A DNA stretch of 11,943 bases from assembly GCA_963204845.1 (NCBI GenBank), contig CAUJIL010000139.1, positions 1 through 11,943 of the forward strand, read 5' to 3'. Below the pieces are notes generated by a model. The model ran no database searches, was not told where the DNA came from, and was given only the letters and a program-made list of their open reading frames with translations. This DNA comes from Pseudomonadota bacterium. Lineage in GTDB: Bacteria > Pseudomonadota > Gammaproteobacteria > Pseudomonadales > UBA5518. Each line of letters starts with the position of its first letter. Within the stretch, counting starts at the first letter, position 1. This document shows, in pieces, positions 1 through 6,332 of this stretch. The translations under genes were made by a program, and so were the position numbers.

Positions 1-29
1 GCCGGCGCTGGCCGGTCGCGGCGCGGGGC

Positions 30-1205
30 TCAACCCATGCGGCCGAGGATCGCCCCTCCGGTGGGCACGCCGACGCCCGAGGTCACCAGCGCGTGGTTGA
101 TGGTCTTCTGCGGCTGGTTGACCGAGGTGCCACGCACCTGGCGCACCGCCTCCACGATGCCGTTCACGCCATGGATGTAGGCCTCGGACAACTGCCCGCC
201 ATGGGTGTTCGTCGGCAGGCGGCCGTCGCTGCGCAGCGCACCGTCGGCGACGAAGTCCTTCGCCTCGCCGGGCTTGCAGAAGCCCCACGATTCGAGCTGC
301 CACAGCACGATCGGCGAGAACGCGTCGTAGATCACCGCCGAATCGATGTCGGACGCGCTAAGCCCGCACTGCGCGTAGGCTTTCTTCGCCGCGATGTCCA
401 TCTCCGGCAGGCAGCCGATCTCGGGACGGTAGAACGAGGTCATCTCCTCCTGGTCCTTCGCCGAGCACTGCGCCACGCCGCGGATCAGCACGCCGGGCTG
501 CTTCAGGTCGCGCGCGCGCTCCGGGGTCGTGACGATCACGGCCGAGCCGCCGTCGCTCTCCTGGCAGCAGTCGTAGATCCTGAGCGGCGAGCAGATCTTC
601 TTGCCGGCGTCGTATTCGGCGCGATCGAAGGGGCGCTGGTAGAAAAACGCCGCGGGGTTGTTCACCGCGTACATACGCGCGGAGTGCGCGACCTCGAAGA
701 AGGCATCCACCGTGCAGCCGGTGATGTGCATGTAGCGCTGCGTGAACGTCGCCACCCACGAGGCCGGCGTCAGCAGGCCGAACGGCATGTACCAGCCGTA
801 GTGGATCGCGCTGCCGGTGATCAGGTCACCCGAGACACCTTTCGAGTAGCGATGGCCCGAGCGCCCGTTCAGCGCGCGGTAGACCACGACCGTGTCCGCG
901 ATGCCGGTGGCGACCGCCATCGCGGCCTGCAGCACGCAGCCGGTCGCGGCGCCGCCACCGTAGGGAACGCGGCTGTAGAAGGTCAGGTCGTTGCAGCCGA
1001 CCGCACGCGCGACGTCCACTTCCTCGTTCTGGTCGATCGTGAAGGTCACCATGCCGTCGACGTCGGAGGGCTCGAGGCCGGCGTCGTCGAGTGCGGCCTT
1101 CACCGCCTCCGCGGCCAGCGACAGCTCCGAGCGCCCGGAGTCCTTGGAAAACTCGGTGGAACCGATGCCGACGATCGCCGCGCGGTCCGAGATGTTGCGT
1201 TCCAT
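30..1205 (-). CDS. ltp2: Thiolase-superfamily protein, Ltp2-type side-chain-cleaving aldolase
   Basis: A 391-residue thiolase-fold (SCP-x/lipid-transfer) protein. Ltp2 performs the retro-aldol step on 17-hydroxy-3-oxo-4-pregnene-20-carboxyl-CoA, giving androstenedione and propionyl-CoA in the cytoplasm. Seen: the nucleophilic-Cys region of thiolases reads GGGAATG (83-89) with no Cys at the expected site, and the C-terminal CxG motif reads TSGVGVPTGG, also without Cys. Tyr293 (YDAFS) and Tyr343 (SEAYIHG, after NTHGG) are 50 residues apart, like the Tyr294/Tyr344 pair I recall from the Ltp2-ChsH2DUF35 structure paper. This argues for an aldolase rather than an acetyltransferase. The ATG follows a full AAGGAGG site, 3 bp after the MaoC gene, so it is the third gene of a trio. 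The DUF35 domain of the first gene is the expected partner. The steroid substrate is inferred; another branched acyl-CoA is possible. Confidence 0.85.
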   Translation of the reverse strand: MERNISDRAAIVGIGSTEFSKDSGRSELSLAAEAVKAALDDAGLEPSDVDGMVTFTIDQNEEVDVARAVGCNDLTFYSRVPYGGGAATGCVLQAAMAVATGIADTVVVYRALNGRSGHRYSKGVSGDLITGSAIHYGWYMPFGLLTPASWVATFTQRYMHITGCTVDAFFEVAHSARMYAVNNPAAFFYQRPFDRAEYDAGKKICSPLRIYDCCQESDGGSAVIVTTPERARDLKQPGVLIRGVAQCSAKDQEEMTSFYRPEIGCLPEMDIAAKKAYAQCGLSASDIDSAVIYDAFSPIVLWQLESWGFCKPGEAKDFVADGALRSDGRLPTNTHGGQLSEAYIHGVNGIVEAVRQVRGTSVNQPQKTINHALVTSGVGVPTGGAILGRMG

Positions 1206-1208
1206 GAA

Positions 1209-1637
1209 TCAAGCCTCCTTCGGCAGTTCGAGGCGCACGACGCCCGCCATGTGCGTGCCCCAGACGTTGTTCTCACCGGTGACCGACACGTCGACCGTGC
1301 CGGCGGCGTCGTCCTTCGCGACGACCTCGCCGGTGACCGTCATGACCACGCCCGGAACATTCGGCGCGCCGAGGCGCAGGTCGATGCTTTTCAGCGTCGC
1401 CTGCGGGCCAGCCCAGTCCGTCACAAAGCGGCCCATCAGGCCGTTGCTGGTGATGATGTTCATGAAGATGTCCGGCAGGCCGACGTCCTGCGCGGCCTTC
1501 GTCTCGTGATGCACCGGCGTGAAGTCTCGCGATGCGATCGCCCCGCCCACGATCAGGCCGGTGGTGATGTCGATCTTCAGTTCCGGCAGCCGGTCGCCGA
1601 CCGCCACGCCGCCATAGCGCAATGTCTCTCTGTTCAT
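1209..1637 (-). CDS. chsH1: MaoC-family hydratase, ChsH1-like
   Basis: A 142-residue single hot-dog-domain protein. In the ChsH1-ChsH2 pair this small subunit joins the MaoC half of ChsH2 to hydrate the double bond of 3-oxo-chol-4,17-diene-22-oyl-CoA. Seen: the hydratase-2 active-site motif as S-R-D38-F-T-P-V-H43-H, with Asp38 and His43 spaced D-x4-H as in R-specific enoyl-CoA hydratases, followed by a glycine-rich helix (GLPDIFMN). The residue usually Asn between Asp and Pro is Thr. Because the larger partner lacks the His, this subunit probably carries the complete catalytic dyad. It lies 30 bp after the MaoC-DUF35 gene and 3 bp before the aldolase gene, so it is in the same transcript. The substrate is inferred from architecture and gene order. 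Confidence 0.85.
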   Translation of the reverse strand: MNRETLRYGGVAVGDRLPELKIDITTGLIVGGAIASRDFTPVHHETKAAQDVGLPDIFMNIITSNGLMGRFVTDWAGPQATLKSIDLRLGAPNVPGVVMTVTGEVVAKDDAAGTVDVSVTGENNVWGTHMAGVVRLELPKEA

Positions 1638-1667
1638 GGTGATGTCTCGCTGATTCCTGGATTCGTG

Positions 1668-2636
1668 TCAGACGGGGTAGAACTGCGGCAGCCAGGTCTT
1701 CTCGTCGACCTGCTCCACCTTGCCCTTGACCTTCATGCCGATGCGCACCGCGCTCGGCTCGCAGCCGGTGATGCCGGCGACGAGGCGCGTGCCCTCGGCG
1801 AGCTGGATCACGCCGACCACCAGCGGGTACGGGTAGCCGGGAAAGCGCGGATACGAGATCTCGGTGAAGCTGAACACCTCGCCGTCCAGCGTGGACTCGA
1901 TCGAGTCCCACTCGATCGACTGGCACTCGCCGCACATCGGCCGCGGCGGATGGCGCAGCGTGCCGCAGGCCTTGCAGCGCTGGATCAGCACCCGGCCCTG
2001 GTCGACGGCCTCCCACCACCACGCGTTGTCGTGCCCGCGCGGCGAGGCAATGCGGGTGGCGGCCTCCACGGCCGCGGCCTGCTGGCCGCCAGCGGCCTGC
2101 GCCGCGTCCTGCGGCGGCGGCACGAACTTCAGCACGCGGAACACCTGCCGGCCCACCGGTTCGTCGTTCTGGTCGGTGAACGTGGTGACCGTCTCGATGA
2201 AGTAGCCCATGCCGCGCCCGGTCTTCTTCGGGCCCACGATGTTGTCGATGATGGTGTGGAAGTTCACCTGGTCACCGGGGCGCAGCTCGCGGTAGAACTC
2301 GGTCCTGGTGTTGGTGCCCAGGGTGCCGGTATAGCCGTAGGACTCGAACACGTTGTGCAGTTCGCGCTGCACGTCGACCTTCGGCGACTGGCACATCGGA
2401 TAGCCTTCCATGCTCCAGATCTGCAACATGGTCGCCGGCGCGACGATGCCCTTCCTGGGGGAGCGCGCCGCGTAGTCCGGGTCCGTGTACGCCGGGTTCT
2501 GGTCGCCGATCACTTCCGCCCAGTGGCGGATCATCGCGACGTTGACGTCGTCCTTGCCGCGCTGGCGCGGGCCGTTCTCCCGGCCGACGTAGGCGCGGAT
2601 CTTCGCTTCGAATTCACTCACTTCTTCAGGTGTCAT
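1668..2636 (-). CDS. chsH2: MaoC N-terminal domain fused to DUF35 Zn-ribbon/OB-fold, ChsH2-like
   Basis: A two-domain protein, 322 residues from the chosen ATG. Residues ~1-175 are a MaoC/FAS1-type hot-dog dehydratase domain. Residues ~200-322 are DUF35: a zinc ribbon with Cys221/Cys224 (CKAC) and Cys235/Cys238 (CGEC), then an OB-fold. They are joined by an Ala/Gln-rich linker (~176-198). This is the ChsH2 plan, where the MaoC part pairs with ChsH1 and DUF35 binds and activates Ltp2. In the motif GD45QN47P48AY50 the usual catalytic His is Tyr, so this half is probably structural or CoA-binding, with catalysis in ChsH1. An in-frame start 51 bp further upstream exists (339 residues), but the ATG at 2636 has a GGGGA site 8 bases ahead and starts a normal N-terminus. 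It is the first gene of the trio, with a candidate promoter just upstream. Confidence 0.86.
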   Translation of the reverse strand: MTPEEVSEFEAKIRAYVGRENGPRQRGKDDVNVAMIRHWAEVIGDQNPAYTDPDYAARSPRKGIVAPATMLQIWSMEGYPMCQSPKVDVQRELHNVFESYGYTGTLGTNTRTEFYRELRPGDQVNFHTIIDNIVGPKKTGRGMGYFIETVTTFTDQNDEPVGRQVFRVLKFVPPPQDAAQAAGGQQAAAVEAATRIASPRGHDNAWWWEAVDQGRVLIQRCKACGTLRHPPRPMCGECQSIEWDSIESTLDGEVFSFTEISYPRFPGYPYPLVVGVIQLAEGTRLVAGITGCEPSAVRIGMKVKGKVEQVDEKTWLPQFYPV

Positions 2637-2704
2637 CTCGTTTTCCCCAGTCGTATCGAGTCCAGAATCCGTGGCCGCGGCTCGCACACTGCGGCAACAA
2701 GCCG

Positions 2705-2717
2705 CGAATCATATTCG
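2705..2717. promoter_or_regulatory. Perfect 13-bp palindrome CGAAT-CAT-ATTCG, candidate operator
   Basis: Arms of 5 bp around a 3-base centre, lying exactly over the proposed -10 box of the trio's promoter. A repressor bound here would block RNA polymerase. It does not match the mycobacterial KstR pattern as I know it. In a GC-rich intergenic region an AT-rich palindrome is unusual, but one this short can occur by chance. Confidence 0.35.
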
Positions 2718-2737
2718 GTTCGGGGGGGCATCGCCAA
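2708..2737 (-). promoter_or_regulatory. Candidate sigma70-type promoter of the hydratase/aldolase trio
   Basis: On the minus strand TTGGCG (2737-2732) is followed after 18 bases by TATGAT (2713-2708), a 4/6 plus 5/6 match to the -35 and -10 consensus. It lies in the 141-bp gap between the GMC gene and the MaoC-DUF35 gene, about 70 bases before the start codon. This would let the trio be expressed apart from the upstream genes. Eye inspection only. Confidence 0.4.
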
Positions 2738-2777
2738 ACCCGCGCGCGGCGGCGCTGTTCGGCCACAGGCTGCCGTT

Positions 2778-4253
2778 TCAGCGCACGCAGCCGCGCGCCA
2801 CGTGACGCGACCAGGCCGCCACGCTCAGCGAGGGGGGGCTGCCCGGCGCGGCCGGCAAAGCGCTGGCGTCGGTGACGAACAGCCCCGGCACGTCATGCAC
2901 CTCTCCGCGCGCATCGAGCACCGAGTCGCGTAGCGAACGCCCCACGCGCGCGCCGCCCACCGGATGCACCGTCAGCAGCCCCGACAGCGGTCGCGGCGCC
3001 AGTCCACCCAGGCGTCCCAGCGTGGCGAGATGCTCGTGGATGCGCTGGAACACCGGGCTCGCCGACGCGGCGTAGTCGATCCGCAGGCGCCCGCCAGCCC
3101 ACGAGACCCGGCCATCGGCCGCGTCGATTCCCATGCCGGCGATGAACAGGTTGCCGCGCTGACGTTCCCGGGCTCGCTTGCCGATCGGCATCGCATCGAG
3201 TCCACCGCGCCCGGCCTGGAGGAAGATCGGTCCGTGCACATCGTCGCGATGACGGAACAGGCGCGTGTAGACGCCGGCTGCCGCGTAGTCGACGCCGGGG
3301 ACCGCGACCGGATACGCAGCGGCCACGTCCCCGTTGCTGCCGAATCCCGTCCCGAGCGCGGGCATCGGTCCGAGGCCGCCGGCCGCGCGACTGCGCAGCA
3401 GCAGGCGCAGTGTGTTCAAGGTACCGGCGGCGACGATCACGCGCGCGGCGCGTAGCGTTCGCTGACGCCCGTCGCCGTCGCGGAACCCGATTTCGAAACC
3501 GCCGTTGCGCTCGCGGCGCAGGCTCTGCGCCTCACAGCGCTCGCGCACCACCAGTCCGCGGCGCATCGCCGGCAGCAGGCAGGCGAAATCCAGCGTGGTC
3601 TTGCCTCCCTGCGGAGAGCCGAACATGCCTTCCTGGCGGAAATCGGTCTCGCGACGCGTGACGCCGCGCCACGACACCTCGCGGCACTCGCCCGCCACCT
3701 GCGGGAACAGATAGCCCCAGCGTAGCGCCTGATCGCCGCTCACGTCGACGAACGGCGCGGATGCCGACTCCCATGGAGCGGGGGGAAACGTCCGCGGATC
3801 GGGCGCTGCGGGAAAGCGCGAGTCCAGCAGTTCCAGCGCCGCCTCGTAGTGCTGCTCCATCGACTGCCGATCGATCCCGTCGGCCACGCCGTCCCAGTAA
3901 TCCGTGCGCAGCGGGCGCGCGTGCAGCGCGCTGTAGACATGGCTGTTGCCACCAACACCGCTGGAGCACACCACGCCGATGTCGCTTCCCAGGTGCGCCT
4001 CCAGCAGCCCGTCACGATTCAGCGTCAGGGAGCCTCCGGGCAGGCGCCGATGATGGACGCGGAACAGCGCGTGCGTAGCCAGGCGCCAACCTGCCGGCAG
4101 CGGCGCCCGGGATGGCACGCCGGCGCTGCGAAGCGGCAGCGTGTCACGCCAGGGACCACGCTCGAGCAAGGTGACGCGGGCGCCGGCTGCGCAGAGCTCG
4201 GCCGCCGCAACCGAGCCGCCGAAACCGCTGCCGATGACGACGAAATCATCCAT
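2778..4253 (-). CDS. GMC-family FAD oxidoreductase, cholesterol-oxidase-like
   Basis: A 491-residue flavoprotein. The N-terminal FAD fold VIGSGFGGSVAAAEL (6-20) ends at Glu31, which binds the ADP ribose. SSGVGGNSHVYSALHARP (97-114) is the flavin-contact loop seen in cholesterol oxidases and related GMC proteins. The C-terminal block has His430 in HPVGG, then the FAD-binding stretch GLFVTDAS (457-464) and GSPPSLSVAA (471-480). The family normally oxidises a substrate alcohol using His plus Asn in HPLGG and GxNPS. Here the His is kept but the Asn position is Pro473, so chemistry or substrate may differ. No signal peptide is visible. The start at 4253 is chosen because it begins the FAD fold and overlaps the upstream gene's stop by 8 bases, which implies translational coupling. 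An upstream in-frame start would add 14 unlikely residues. The alcohol substrate (perhaps a sterol) is inferred from context. Confidence 0.82.
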   Translation of the reverse strand: MDDFVVIGSGFGGSVAAAELCAAGARVTLLERGPWRDTLPLRSAGVPSRAPLPAGWRLATHALFRVHHRRLPGGSLTLNRDGLLEAHLGSDIGVVCSSGVGGNSHVYSALHARPLRTDYWDGVADGIDRQSMEQHYEAALELLDSRFPAAPDPRTFPPAPWESASAPFVDVSGDQALRWGYLFPQVAGECREVSWRGVTRRETDFRQEGMFGSPQGGKTTLDFACLLPAMRRGLVVRERCEAQSLRRERNGGFEIGFRDGDGRQRTLRAARVIVAAGTLNTLRLLLRSRAAGGLGPMPALGTGFGSNGDVAAAYPVAVPGVDYAAAGVYTRLFRHRDDVHGPIFLQAGRGGLDAMPIGKRARERQRGNLFIAGMGIDAADGRVSWAGGRLRIDYAASASPVFQRIHEHLATLGRLGGLAPRPLSGLLTVHPVGGARVGRSLRDSVLDARGEVHDVPGLFVTDASALPAAPGSPPSLSVAAWSRHVARGCVR

Positions 4254-4674
4254 CAAGACGGTCCTCGAGGTGCCACGGATAGAGCCGCGCACCATCGATC
4301 GCGATCCGTCCCCACATCAGGCAGATGATCCAGACCGCGATCGGCACCGGACGGCCATCCATCAGATCGATCACCGCGTGGCCGATCAGGAACGACACCG
4401 CCACCGCCTTGTAGGCGGCCATGAAGAGCAGCAGCGTGGCGTGGCGCATCGGCGCGCGCGCACCGAAATGGCTGGTCACGCCCACGCCGACCAGTACCCC
4501 GCCGTAGAGTGTGGCGATCACCGCATCGGCGCCCGCATCGATGCCGATGAGGTGCCAGAACTGCAGCGGAAACAGGATCATCAGCGCTCCGATGATCAAC
4601 GCGAACGGCGCGCTGCGGCGGAACAGCGCCGCGATCTTCCGCGCACGGTCCTCATCGCTCATCTGCGTCGCCAT
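4246..4674 (-). CDS. Small four-helix integral membrane protein, function unknown
   Basis: A 142-residue protein I do not recognise. Four hydrophobic segments are visible at about 22-42 (FALIIGALMILFPLQFW), 49-69, 79-103 and 109-127, with short loops. The N-terminus is charged (SDEDRARK) and so is the C-terminus (WHLEDRLDG). It lacks cofactor motifs such as haem ligand pairs or CxxC. The gene's stop overlaps the start of the GMC flavoprotein by 8 bases, so the two are probably made together. A membrane anchor, electron-transfer aid or substrate-entry role for the flavoprotein is possible but is inference. The start at 4674 has a GAGGAG site 8 bases ahead and is preferred to an ATG 24 bases further upstream that has no such site. 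Confidence 0.75.
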   Translation of the reverse strand: MATQMSDEDRARKIAALFRRSAPFALIIGALMILFPLQFWHLIGIDAGADAVIATLYGGVLVGVGVTSHFGARAPMRHATLLLFMAAYKAVAVSFLIGHAVIDLMDGRPVPIAVWIICLMWGRIAIDGARLYPWHLEDRLDG

Positions 4675-4712
4675 CGTGCTTCTCCTCGTGTAGTCCAATC
4701 ACCGGTTGCCGG

Positions 4713-4731
4713 GTGCTGCCGCAGGCGGCAC
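4713..4731. other. Intergenic hairpin, 8-bp arms with loop GCA
   Basis: GTGCTGCC-GCA-GGCGGCAC. In plus-strand RNA all eight pairs form, one as G-U. In minus-strand RNA, the direction of the flanking genes, one pair is mismatched. It lies about 40 bases before the four-helix membrane protein gene. There is no U-tract, so it is not a classical terminator. It may be chance in GC-rich DNA. Confidence 0.25.
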
Positions 4732-4777
4732 GCGTACCGATCTGTTACCGCAGGTTCGCCAGAGGCCGTACATTCGG

Positions 4778-4792
4778 TCGGCCACGGGCCGA
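4778..4792 (-). terminator. Short stem-loop just after the thioredoxin-like gene
   Basis: A perfect 6-bp stem, TCGGCC-CGT-GGCCGA on the minus strand, beginning 3 bases after the TAG stop. No run of U follows, so it would be at best a weak terminator or a mark of an mRNA 3' end. It suggests that the GFA/thioredoxin pair and the GMC pair may be separate transcripts. Confidence 0.28.
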
Positions 4793-4794
4793 AG

Positions 4795-5226
4795 CTACGG
4801 GGCCACGCCCGCCAGACGGCCGACCAGCGCGATCGCGGCGTCCGTGTGCGCGGGATCCCAACTGTCGATGGCGACCAGGTACTTGCCGTCGACCACGAAA
4901 CTCGGGACGCTCTCGATGCGATACGCGAACGCGGCGCCCGCGCGGTCGCGCCACTTCGCGATGTGTTCGATGTAGCGCACCTCCGGCGGCAAGGTGCTGC
5001 GCCACGCATCGACCTTCGGTCGCGCGTCCTGGCAGTGCGGGCAGGTTTCGATATAGAAATACATCACGTAGCGACCCGCCGGCGTCGAGGCGTGCCGCGG
5101 CGGCTGGTCGTACTCCGTGCACGTGAATCCTTCGGTCACTTCAGGGCAGCCGGCCGCGGCCCGCGTGGCCGCGGCGGCAAGCACCAGCGCCGCGACAGCG
5201 CGGTGCAGACAGGGCATCGATGTCAC
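4795..5226 (-). CDS. Exported thioredoxin-fold protein, DsbA/DsbG-like, CPHC active site
   Basis: A 143-residue protein with an N-terminal hydrophobic stretch (VAALVLAAAATRAAA, 11-25) that reads as a Sec signal peptide, probably cleaved near residue 25 or 26. The mature part begins YVMYFYIETCPHCQDARP, with CPHC at 62-65, the DsbA-type active-site sequence. Later comes SVPSFVVDGKYL, with Pro108 at the cis-proline site that faces the cysteines. It is shorter than DsbA (~190 residues in the mature form) and lacks room for the full helical insert, so it is a minimal periplasmic thiol-disulfide protein. Cys27 and Cys36 may form an extra disulfide. The start is GTG at 5226, favoured over ATG at 5217 because GAGGAAA lies 6 bases before the GTG. 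Its partner is unknown; it sits 84 bp after the GFA gene. Confidence 0.78.
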   Translation of the reverse strand: MTSMPCLHRAVAALVLAAAATRAAAGCPEVTEGFTCTEYDQPPRHASTPAGRYVMYFYIETCPHCQDARPKVDAWRSTLPPEVRYIEHIAKWRDRAGAAFAYRIESVPSFVVDGKYLVAIDSWDPAHTDAAIALVGRLAGVAP

Positions 5227-5310
5227 GTCGTTTCCTCGCCAGCAAGCCGGGAATGGGTCAACACCGCGGATTGTCGCCGACCGTGATCACGCAGACCAGC
5301 AGCGTCCGCC

Positions 5311-6156
5311 TCAGAACGCCCCGGGCGGCGGGAATTCCCCGAACTGCGGCAGCGCATCGTGGATCGTGTACCACGGCGCCTTCGATGCCACGAAAATGTG
5401 CGCCTGCGGGCGCAGGCCCGGATCGTCGTCGAGCGTGCCCATCGGCACCCCGACCGGGCCATCGGCCTGGTCCGCGCGCGGCAGCGCCGAACCGCAGACG
5501 GTGCAGAATGCGTAACTGAAGCGTGGCGCGCCGGGCAAGGTGTAGCTCGCGAGTTGTTCCTGCCCGCGCGTGTAGGCGACCGGTGCGAACAGGATCGAGG
5601 CGAACGCCGCCGAGCGTGCGCGCCGGCAGCGGCTGCAGTGGCAGTTCACCGCCCGCCGTGGCGCGCCGGCGAGGTGGTAACCGACCGCGCCGCACAGGCA
5701 ACTGCCGCGCGGATGCGGGCCGGGCGGCTCGCGCACCCCGAAGTCCTCGAGCACCGCGCCACCGCTGCCCGGCGGCCAGGCATCGAAGCACGGCAGCCCG
5801 TCGTCGACGGTGTACCACGGCGCCTTCGAGGCCGCGAAGATGTGCGCGTTCGGCCGCACGCCCGGATCGGCGTGGAAGTTGCCGGCCGGTACGAAGATCC
5901 ACTTGCCGGCCGGCTCGCCGGGCACCACGGCCGCGCAGCGCGTGCAGAAACACCGTTCGCCTCCGGCCGAAGACGCATAGCGCCCGATGGTGACGCTGGC
6001 GCGCAGCGCGAACCCGCTCGCGCGCGCACCCACGTAGGTGGCGAACGCCGAGCCGTGGGCCTTGCGGCAGCGCGTGCAATGGCAATGCGACATGGTGCCG
6101 AGCGGCTCCTCGGCCGACCACTCGACCCCCCCGCACAGACAACTGGCTTCGATCAT
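5311..6156 (-). CDS. Tandem GFA-domain (CENP-V/GFA) zinc protein
   Basis: 281 residues made of two copies of the ~125-residue GFA zinc fold. Copy 1: C6-x-C8, C25-x-C27-x2-C30 and C71-x2-C74. Copy 2: C153-x-C155, C172-x-C174-x2-C177 and C218-x2-C221. Each copy ends with nearly the same tail, AHIFAASKAPWYTVDD (104-119) and AHIFVASKAPWYTIHD (252-267). Most GFA proteins have one domain of 120-160 residues; the family was named for a glutathione-dependent formaldehyde-activating enzyme, but most members have no proven reaction. All seven cysteines described for each copy are kept, so both look able to bind zinc. The start is the ATG at 6156, with GAGGAAAG just upstream; a longer in-frame start would add 31 residues unlike the family. 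It is the first minus-strand gene from the divergent control region. Confidence 0.85.
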   Translation of the reverse strand: MIEASCLCGGVEWSAEEPLGTMSHCHCTRCRKAHGSAFATYVGARASGFALRASVTIGRYASSAGGERCFCTRCAAVVPGEPAGKWIFVPAGNFHADPGVRPNAHIFAASKAPWYTVDDGLPCFDAWPPGSGGAVLEDFGVREPPGPHPRGSCLCGAVGYHLAGAPRRAVNCHCSRCRRARSAAFASILFAPVAYTRGQEQLASYTLPGAPRFSYAFCTVCGSALPRADQADGPVGVPMGTLDDDPGLRPQAHIFVASKAPWYTIHDALPQFGEFPPPGAF

Positions 6157-6238
6157 CCCGCTTTCCTCGTGGCCGGCCCCGGCCGGCTGGTTGGAGTGCA
6201 TTCTGCACCCGGCGCGACACGGGCGCCATCGGCCTGAA

Positions 6239-6268
6239 CGCTTTGTCACTTATCGCTAAGCAAAAGCG
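6239..6268. promoter_or_regulatory. Interrupted inverted repeat in the divergent intergenic region, candidate operator
   Basis: The pattern is CGCTTT-N4-CTTA-N4-TAAG-N2-AAAGCG, with the outer 6-bp arms and inner 4-bp arms both self-complementary. It sits in the 176-bp gap between the GFA gene (minus) and the VOC operon (plus), in the most AT-rich part of that gap. A TTGTCA (6243-6248) and a TACACT (6271-6276) flank its right half, but they are 22 bases apart, too far for a good sigma70 promoter. Both directions could be controlled from here. Confidence 0.35.
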
Positions 6269-6332
6269 CGTACACTGGCCCGCGGCGCCCGCGCGAGGCG
6301 CCGCGGCACGCACACACGAACGGGAGGGCACC

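Noticed and set aside
1..29. Possible gene or terminator at the left edge
   Set aside because: Only 29 GC-rich bases; no complete hairpin with a U-tract can be seen.
30..1205. Ordinary acetyl-CoA acetyltransferase (biosynthetic thiolase)
   Set aside because: Both catalytic Cys positions lack Cys, and the Tyr pair matches the aldolase pattern.
2637..2687. 17-residue longer start for the MaoC-DUF35 protein
   Set aside because: The downstream ATG has a better ribosome site, and the extension would overlap the leader just after the candidate promoter.
93..2933. A 946-codon open frame on the plus strand
   Set aside because: It lies antisense to three well-supported genes. Its product is rich in Arg, His, Ala and Val without domain likeness, as expected for the mirror frame of GC-rich genes.
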